A stretch of 5,994 nucleotides of DNA. Origin: Actinomycetes bacterium (lineage in GTDB: Bacteria; Actinomycetota; Actinomycetes; Actinomycetales; Cellulomonadaceae). This document shows positions 5,814 to 5,994 of the stretch, one piece after another. Below the pieces are notes generated by a model. That model did no database searches. It was given only the letters and a program-made list of their open reading frames with translations, and was not told where the DNA came from. The stretch spans positions 1 to 5,994 of the forward strand of contig JAEWEI010000423.1 of the NCBI GenBank assembly GCA_023389545.1, in the 5' to 3' direction. How positions within the stretch are numbered: the stretch's first letter is position 1; each line of letters begins with the position of its first letter. The position numbers and the translations under genes were made by a program.

Positions 5814-5994
5814 CCAGACGTCCCTGCAGAGCGTCCTCGACCGAGCGCAGGTGGATGCGGCGGTCCACACGCTGCGCCCGGACTACCGCGCCCTGCTGCT
5901 CGCCGTCGACGGCATCGAGCCCGGCTCCAGCGACGCGCACACCGAGGAGCTCCTGTCAGCGGCGGAGGCCAGCGCGCGGCATGCGCTCGCGGGC
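5806..5994 (+). CDS. B3/B4-domain protein (PheT editing-domain-like), N-terminal part
   Basis: 63 codons are visible before the window ends. The ATG at 5806 has a strong Shine-Dalgarno (GAGGAAAGG, 5791-5799) and overlaps the XRE-cupin stop in ATGCGTGA. Residues 22-38 (TLRPDYRALLLAVDGIE) and the following SDAHTEELL segment match the start of stand-alone B3/B4 proteins, which are related to the B3/B4 domain of the phenylalanyl-tRNA synthetase beta subunit. In PheT that domain edits mischarged Tyr-tRNAPhe; the role of the free-standing proteins is not established, and the core fold and any active site lie outside the window. Pairing with an XRE-cupin regulator is, to my knowledge, recurrent in actinobacteria, which supports the call. 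Confidence 0.7.
   Translation, partial: MRDQTSLQSVLDRAQVDAAVHTLRPDYRALLLAVDGIEPGSSDAHTEELLSAAEASARHALAG

Overview
The window is high-GC DNA with strongly G/C-ending codons. The gene set points to an actinobacterium, probably of the Micrococcales (Cellulomonas-like): a GlnR-type orphan response regulator, an RsiG-like small helical protein, an actinobacterial NhaA, and several starts placed 6-7 nt after a -10-like hexamer (leaderless arrangement). The taxonomic call is an inference from protein flavour; no rRNA or species marker is present.

Layout. Bases 1-119 (-) hold the N-terminus of a small protein of the RsiG/'aerial mycelium formation' type, cut by the window edge. It diverges from nth (308-1015, +), the iron-sulfur DNA glycosylase/AP lyase endonuclease III. 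The divergent spacer (120-307) contains a terminator-like hairpin and a short inverted repeat. nth converges on a minus-strand block whose order of transcription is glnR (4134-3391), nhaA (3276-1993) and an alpha/beta-hydrolase-fold gene (1982-1056). nhaA and the hydrolase gene are 10 nt apart, and the hydrolase gene's Shine-Dalgarno overlaps the nhaA stop codon, so they are very probably co-transcribed. glnR is separated from nhaA by 114 bp holding a small hairpin and a possible nhaA promoter.

Divergent from glnR is an uncharacterised multi-spanning membrane protein (about 4376-5140, +). It may be preceded by a leaderless 31-codon upstream ORF (4275-4370) that ends 5 nt before its start. Next come a hairpin and a compact promoter filled with repeated TGCACT elements. 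That promoter drives an XRE-cupin regulator (5208-5813), which overlaps by 8 nt a B3/B4-domain protein running off the right edge (5806-5994).

Functionally the window combines housekeeping genes (base excision repair, global nitrogen control, Na+/H+ exchange) with two less understood parts: a hydrolase-fold protein whose nucleophile position is glycine, and the autoregulated-looking XRE-cupin/B3-B4 pair. I see no mobile element, CRISPR array, tRNA or rRNA. The most distinctive signals are the missing hydrolase nucleophile, the operator-like repeat array in the XRE promoter, the possible leaderless uORF, and the altered c-di-GMP-type motif in the RsiG-like fragment.
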